From: Euperipatoides rowelli
Lineage: Eukaryota > Onychophora > Udeonychophora > Euonychophora > Peripatopsidae
Direction: 5' to 3' (one strand)
DNA length: 11,319 nt
Assembly: GCA_003024985.2 (NCBI GenBank)
Contig: PXIH01S0041828.1
The notes beneath the pieces are model-generated. The model was not told the DNA's origin, ran no database searches, and saw nothing but the letters and a program-made list of their open reading frames with translations. The position numbers and the translations under genes were made by a program. Positions 6,963 through 11,319 of this stretch are shown in pieces (positions within the stretch are counted from its first letter, which is position 1; every line of letters begins with the position of its first letter).

Positions 6963-9238
6963 ATGGCTAAGGTAAAAACTAAAAACACTCTCAGCTGTCC
7001 TTTGTTTGGAATGCCTGACACAGATTCCTACATACAGTGATGTCATGAGATATTATTTGTGGATAAAAAATGAGTTGAAACCAGATATAACTTCAAAAGA
7101 ACCAACTGTAGGTGAAATTTCAGAAATAGTTGCAAAAGGAGTTCAGGAAATTTGGGAAAACAGTACGGTAATTAGGAAATACATTTTTCAATAATTATTC
7201 ACACATACCACGAAAAGTACAGACATTTAATGAAACCCTATAATTAACATCAAAATAATGAAAGTTACAAGGAAAGATTACAGCTTTTCCAGGAAGATGA
7301 AAAAAAAAACTCTTTGACATTTCCACCTGCAAGTGCAGAAGTTTTGATAATTGGACCATGTTATGCTTGATTGTGAAAAAAACCGGAAAGTACCTAAACA
7401 AGAAAGAGATATTTTAACTGATCAAAGAACACAAAGAAGAATCTGATCAGTTGATGTAGTCACATCCAAAAAAGAAATGAAAAAATCAGAGAAAAAAGCA
7501 AGAAAGAATGTCTGCACCCAGTTTGCATCAGATGCTGTGTTAAGATTCATCTCAATCTTCATGCTCATATGAACTGACTCCAGCAGAAAAAGATATGGCA
7601 GTTGACCAACCTGAATCTAGTTCTTCATAACCACATTTTTCTGAACCTGAATTTTTGGTACCAGGAAAATACAGTTATCCAGGATATACCAGGACCAGCA
7701 AAACAAATGTGTTTGGAGTTACCATCTCTAGCTCTGGCCTGTGACCGAACTGGAATTTCAGATAGNTCTGCTGCAATTATAGCCTCTGCTGTATTGCAAG
7801 ATGTGGGAATAATTAGCTATCACTATCAGGATAAAAGTTTTGTTGTCGACCGACCGTTCAAAAGTTTGTCATGAAAGAAAAAAAACTGTATTCTGATTTG
7901 AAAGAGAAAGACAAAATACCAAAATTATATTTCCTATACTTTGATGGTAGAAGAGATAAAACAATGTTTCAAGAAAAGAAAGAACAAAAGTACCAACAAA
8001 AGTTTGTGGTTGAAGATTATTATGTTTTGGTTTCAGAGCCTGGAAGTAGCTACTTTGGGCATGTGACATGCCATACAGGATCCACTGAAAATACTATAAA
8101 CAGTATTTTTAAGTACTTATGTTATGTCAGTAGACCTTTTTACTTATAGGTTGTTGGCTGTGATGGGACTGCAGTTAATACTGGGCAGAAGGGAGGATTC
8201 ATCTGTCTTCTAGAAACATAAATAAAGAAACCCTTACAGTGGTTCATCTGCCAACTACTACAAGCAAATGAACTCCTATTGCATCATTTACTGCAACAGT
8301 TAGATGGCCAAACTGCAGGTCCATGCTGCTTTCCCAATAGGAAAGCAATTGCAAAACTGTGAAAAACTTGCAGTTGTGGAATTTGAGTCAATAAAGAACA
8401 AACTTCCTGAAATTAATTCTGTAGGACAAGCAGATCTCAGCACAGATCAGAAGTACCTTCTTGATATTTAGACTGGTCAAGTCCGGAACATGTTCCACTG
8501 ATTTAGCAAATAGAGATCCAGGCTAATTGACCCATTCAAGATGGCTTACAACTGCCAATCGGATTTTACGGATTTTATGTTTGTATATTTCCATTGAAAA
8601 CCCAAGTGAAAATCTGAAAATACTGGCAAACTTCATTGTCAAAGTTTATGGACGAATGTGGTTTGAGATCAAGACCAACTCTTCTTGCTTGAAAGGATCA
8701 AAAAATTTGTGGCTAACAATCAAGCTAAGTCATTATATTAGTGAAGATCTTTAAAAAGTGATCGACCCTGCCATACAAAGAAATGGATATTTTGGGCATC
8801 CTGAAAATCTTCTGTTATGCTTGTTAGCTGATGAAAGTAAGGTAATAAGAGAACTAGCTTATCGTCGAATTTTGAAAGCAAGATCTCAAGCAAAAAGTAC
8901 AGAGGTATGAAAATTTACCATTCCTCCAATCAATTTTGAAGTTTCAGATTATAATGGTCTCATTTTATGACAGTACAGTACTGTAACCAAACCACCTGTG
9001 ACTTCCAGTTTGTCTCTTCATACTTTAAAAGAAATGATTGCTACTAGCTTTGAGCCAAAGACATTGTTCCACATTTTCCATGTCACACTCAAGTGATAGA
9101 GCGTTTTATCAAACTTGTTACAGAAGCATCTGAAGCTGTGTGTGTGGGTGGGAAGCAAGAGATGGTTTCATTAGAGGGAGACTTCATTCTTGGAGGACCA
9201 TGCCTACCTTTGAAACTAAACAGAATTATTCAATCTAA
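6963..9238 (+). pseudogene. hAT-like transposase pseudogene of a multi-copy arthropod family
   Basis: The gene starts at ATG 6963 (MAKVKTKN, then CPLFGMP). Conserved blocks follow in order. They are PTYSDVMRYYLWIKNELKP with KEPTVGEISEIVAK (7024-7140), YHEKYRHLMKPY (about 7206), CKC (7328-7336), RKVPKQERDILTDQRTQRR (about 7385), LACDRTGISD..AAIIASAVLQD (about 7735), YFDGRRDKT (Asp 7943-7945), GCDGTAVNTG (Asp 8162-8164), LQWFIC (Cys 8249-8251), HSRWLTTANRILR (RW 8539-8544), and HTQVIERFIKLVTEAS (Glu 9099-9101). The native stop is TAA at 9236-9238. The span fits about 750 residues. D, D, C-x2-H-like, RW and late ER follow the order of the hAT transposase core. The expected His after the Cys is lost. 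In-frame stops lie at 7245, 7444, 7628, 8219, 8469, 8524, 8752, 8908 and 8968, with about a dozen frameshifts. I recall relatives as uncharacterised or 'Cc8L18.2-like' arthropod proteins; that name is from memory. Confidence 0.7.
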
Positions 9239-9239
9239 A

Positions 9240-9290
9240 ATTTTACTGTTTTTTTTTTTTTTTTTGTAATTGTAAATATTTAGAAATTGC
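9240..9290 (+). other. Poly(T) run after the transposase stop
   Basis: A long uninterrupted T tract begins a few bases beyond the stop codon. It could be simple-sequence growth or a slippage-prone site where assembly is unreliable. Confidence 0.6.
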
Positions 9291-9294
9291 TCCA

Positions 9295-9660
9295 AAGGTC
9301 CCAAAGACAAGAAATCATTAAAGCAATCTGGGGACCTCAAAACTATAATCTAGAGTAACCAATAAACCATTCCTAAAAAGTACTTTCAAGTAACTTCCTT
9401 TTTTATATTTAAAAATTAATATATAGTCTAATAAAGGTAAAAAATAGGCTATAAATTAGAAACTTTGAGGTCTCTGTGGCACCTCTAAACTTTATCCTAG
9501 AGAAAATTGACTTCACACATTTTTATATTGAGTATTAAACATGGCTTACAACAACTTTCCAACTTTCCAATTTCATATTTTAAAAGGGGGAAAAAAAATA
9601 AAGGTTTAAAAAAACTAAATTTAGAAACTTTGAGTCCTTTGGGGCACCTCTAAACTTTGC
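9295..9660 (-). repeat. Right subterminal repeats, inverted relative to the left array
   Basis: GGGGACCTCAAAACT (9330), GTGGCACCTCTAAACTTT (9476) and GGGGCACCTCTAAACTTT (9641) mark three degenerate units about 147 and 165 bases apart. Two are preceded by TTAGAAACTTTGAG. The reverse complement, GAGGTGCCCCAAAG, matches the left box GAGGTGCCCCAAGA. The outermost box lies 134 bases from the tip, comparable to 115 on the left. Confidence 0.75.
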
Positions 9661-9770
9661 CAAAGAGAAAAGTTGATAACTAACTTCGCAAGTTTATAAG
9701 TTAAGTGGCAAGGCACCTTTTTTTAACTATTCAATTTTGGAAATAATAAAAAAAATAATTTCTGTTTAAG

Positions 9771-9784
9771 TTCACTCCACCCTA
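9771..9784 (-). repeat. Right terminal inverted repeat
   Basis: TTCACTCCACCCTA is the inverted counterpart of the left tip, with a 1-base insertion. It directly abuts the second CTGTATAG. Confidence 0.8.
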
Positions 9785-9792
9785 CTGTATAG
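9785..9792. repeat. Target-site duplication, right copy (CTGTATAG)
   Basis: This exactly matches 5985-5992. Reading the minus strand from here across one copy of the duplication into 5984 keeps the LINE frame open, ending ...LPILGAIQYTATMLCVFC. This agrees with insertion into the LINE. Confidence 0.85.
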
Positions 9793-9902
9793 CCCCTAAT
9801 ATCGGGAGTTGGTTACCCTCGCGGGACCGGCAGTATCACTGACCAAAACGAAACGAACCTGTATTCTGTATTTAGGCTGGGTCTACACTTGCGTTCTGGT
9901 CT

Positions 9903-9951
9903 TGCGGTTGGAACCTTGAGGTTGAACCTCTGTAGTTCAACCTCAACCGCA
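9903..9951. repeat. Strong hairpin, 12-bp perfect stem extended by 5 bp
   Basis: TTGAGGTTGAAC (9916-9927) and GTTCAACCTCAA (9935-9946) pair perfectly around a 7-base loop. Beyond an 8-base bulge on the left, TGCGG (9903-9907) pairs with CCGCA (9947-9951). The stem lies between GGGTCTACACTTGCG (from 9885) and GTCTACATTGCC (9957). It resembles the core of a palindromic miniature transposon, but clear ends are missing. The minus-strand open frame over it (9813-10031) is probably incidental. Confidence 0.8.
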
Positions 9952-9959
9952 GAGCTGTC

Positions 9960-10347
9960 TACATTGCCTGTCTTAAATGCGTTTGCGTTTGATAACAGGG
10001 CCAAAATTTTATCAGTAGTATTTCTGCACATTAATTAAAAGCATCGTCTTATCCCAGATAAAATCTGTGAAGCAATTTTTTTTAATAATAGCATTTAGTA
10101 TTGATCTTTAAAAGATACCGTAAATAAATTACAAAATGTTGAAAAATTATTCAAATCCTTTTTATCACATTTTAAAATAATAAAAATGTTTTGTACGGGT
10201 ACTTAATTTCCCCACTTTTAAGAAAATTACAGTAGAGCTTCTTAATCAAAACGATCTATCTTTTATTATTAACAAGTAGTGTAGGCTATTATTTATCTAA
10301 TTTTCGAGTGTCCTAGTATTAATTTTAAAATGAATTTTATTTCAATG
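9960..10347. other. AT-rich stretch without recognisable features
   Basis: Both strands carry frequent stops. I see no splice pattern, repeat ends or RNA gene. Confidence 0.5.
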
Positions 10348-10358
10348 CCCCCCCCCCC
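10348..10358. repeat. C11 homopolymer
   Basis: An uninterrupted run of eleven C in AT-rich DNA, followed by CTCACCC. Confidence 0.95.
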
Positions 10359-10429
10359 TCACCCGTTCTATTTGAGAAAAGAACTTAAAGGTTGGATTAT
10401 TCAGAAATAATTATTAATAATTAAGAAAA

Positions 10430-10780
10430 CCTCTCAATCTATCCATCTGTCTCCCTCTCTCTCTCCCCTCCCTCTCTCCTCTCCCTCACTCTCTCTCCCC
10501 TGCCCACTGTCTTTACCTCTCTCCCTCCCCTCCATTTCTCTATCTCTCTACATCTCCCTTTCTCTATTTCTCCTCTATCACTCCCTTTCTGTCTATCTCT
10601 CCCTCCTATTCTCTTTCCTCCCTCCCTTTCCCCTCTTACTCTCGCTTCTCTTTCCCTCCCTGCCCTGACCTCCCTACTCTCCCTTATCTTTCCCTCCCTG
10701 CCTTCACCTTCTCCCTCCCTATTCTCCCTTCCTCCTCTCCCTCCCTTCCACCCATCTATCTATCTCTAGCTATCTATCTA
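10430..10780. repeat. 351-bp pyrimidine tract (CT-rich microsatellite)
   Basis: About 350 bases are almost wholly C and T on this strand, built from CTCT, CCCT and TCCC units and ending in TCTA/TATC tetranucleotide repeats (from about 10752). The extreme strand asymmetry makes triplex (H-DNA) formation possible. Nothing in it codes for protein. Confidence 0.95.
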
Positions 10781-10988
10781 GAATCATTTGAATAGGGGTG
10801 GTCTTAGAAATGTGGAATCATAGCATTGGGAAATGATTGTGAATTAATGCATATATTTTTATTGTAGTATTATTTACTTTCTGTATAATTTCTGTTTGTA
10901 TTGTCAATTTTGTTTCTGGGTTCCTTTTAATTAAATTTGAACAATAAATTATATTTACGTCATTTTTAAAAAAAAAGCAAAAAAAAAA
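10781..10988 (+). other. Segment ending in AATAAA and A-runs, possible retrocopy 3' end
   Basis: AATAAA at 10943-10948 is followed 20 bases later by A9 (10968-10976), GC, and A10 (10979-10988). A polyadenylation signal followed at normal distance by a templated A-run is the usual mark of a retroposed 3' end. The preceding sequence contains no frame I recognise, and no target duplication was found by eye. Confidence 0.4.
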
Positions 10989-11319
10989 CTCAGCTTACGG
11001 TAATTATTTAACTAAATTACTGTACTTTGGAAATCATCTCTATAGAAACTGAGAAAGAATTATTTCTATAGTATCAAAATAAATTTTACATCCATAATTA
11101 TTCTAAAAAAAAATATACTGTTAATAAGTTAAGGACTACCAAGATTTTTAATGTGTTATTGAACCAAAACGCTGCTTGGCCATGCCCCCGACTACATTTC
11201 CGTAATTAGGCTAATAGGAAAGTCAACTCACTCCACCTCCATTCGCTTACTGATCTCTAGTATTATTTTATGCACGAGCAATATAATAACTAGGTCTATA
11301 CTGAAAATTTATTTGCATT
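10989..11319. other. No recognisable features
   Basis: AT-rich DNA with one GC-richer patch near 11170-11200. I see no gene or element boundary. Confidence 0.5.

Larger units (their letters stand above)
5993..9784 (+). mobile_element. hAT-like DNA transposon, 3,792 bp, decayed
   Basis: The element is bounded by imperfect terminal inverted repeats (TAGGGTGAGTGAA on the left, TAGGGTGGAGTGAA on the right strand) and flanked by the 8-bp duplication CTGTATAG. The TAGGG tip fits the YARNG consensus of hAT ends. Inside are subterminal repeats at each end (6029-6380 and about 9295-9660) and one long broken gene on the plus strand, 6963-9238. The left non-coding arm is about 970 bp and the right about 546 bp. 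The gene is inactive, so the copy could move only if a relative supplied transposase. The insertion appears to interrupt the LINE fragment on the left. The superfamily assignment rests on ends, duplication size and motif order; it is an inference. Confidence 0.75.

Noticed and set aside
8112-8149. Possible 38-bp intron ending TTTTTACTTATAG before the GCDGTAVNTG block
   Set aside because: It is shorter than usual introns, the donor is poor, and the gene has many plain frameshifts, so an indel is simpler.
6963-9238. Frameshifts as sequencing error in an intact gene
   Set aside because: Some indels lie beside homopolymers, but nine in-frame stops, several explained by single substitutions, indicate real decay.
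5993-9784. P-element or Merlin family as the source of the 8-bp duplication
   Set aside because: These also make about 8-bp duplications, but the TAGGG tip, nTnnnnAn target and RW/ER motif order fit hAT better.
1-11319. CRISPR array, tRNA or rRNA genes
   Set aside because: No regularly spaced identical repeats with unique spacers, and no recognisable tRNA or rRNA core sequence, seen on either strand by eye.

Overview
The window is AT-rich eukaryotic DNA from an animal, most likely an arthropod. Evidence for this is GT-AG-like splice signals, long homopolymers, a pyrimidine-rich simple repeat, remains of a LINE-type retrotransposon, TATA-box promoters, and a transposon-borne coding sequence whose family I know mainly from multi-copy arthropod genes. 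The words TAGGCTA / TAGCCTA recur unusually often across it. I recognise no intact host gene and no RNA gene. Almost everything I can name is mobile or formerly mobile DNA in decay.

Layout. Bases 1-860 hold a perfect 41-bp palindrome and weak minus-strand coding candidates. Base 868 starts a sequence resembling a hAT transposon terminus, followed by GGCCGC-containing repeats. At 1659-1804 (minus strand) a TATA box, a start codon and a consensus splice donor fall in order. At 1998-3242 (minus) lies a decayed two-exon gene. It has a TATA promoter, a coiled-coil first exon, an AT-rich intron, and a second exon with an acidic SUMO-interaction-like motif and two related C..C...C..H modules joined by a Pro/Ser/Thr-rich linker. 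Bases 3477-4210 are repeats rich in GCCATTTTGAAT-type words and in nuclear-receptor-like TGACCTTGACCTT words. Bases 4213-4863 hold a ~190-bp dispersed direct repeat. Bases 5472-5984 (minus) are the 3' end of a LINE.

The main element is at 5993-9784. It is a 3,792-bp transposon bounded by short inverted repeats (TAGGGTGAGTGAA / TAGGGTGGAGTGAA) and an exact 8-bp target duplication, CTGTATAG. It carries degenerate ~150-165-bp subterminal repeats at both ends, and the boxes at the two ends are inverted relative to each other. Inside is one long gene (6963-9238) with nine in-frame stops and about a dozen frameshifts. Its conserved blocks (FDGR, CDGTAVNTG, W-x2-C, RW and a late ER) can be laid on the D / D / CxxH / RW / E order of hAT transposases, and the 8-bp duplication and tip agree with that superfamily. 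I infer that this poorly characterised arthropod family is a divergent hAT-like transposase and that this is a dead copy inserted into the LINE.

Downstream are a strong hairpin (9903-9951), a C11 run, a 351-bp pyrimidine tract (10430-10780) and a poly(A)-terminated segment (to about 10988). The rest is featureless AT-rich DNA. Some frameshifts next to homopolymers could be assembly errors, and one base (7766) is N, but the substitution-type stops point to real decay.
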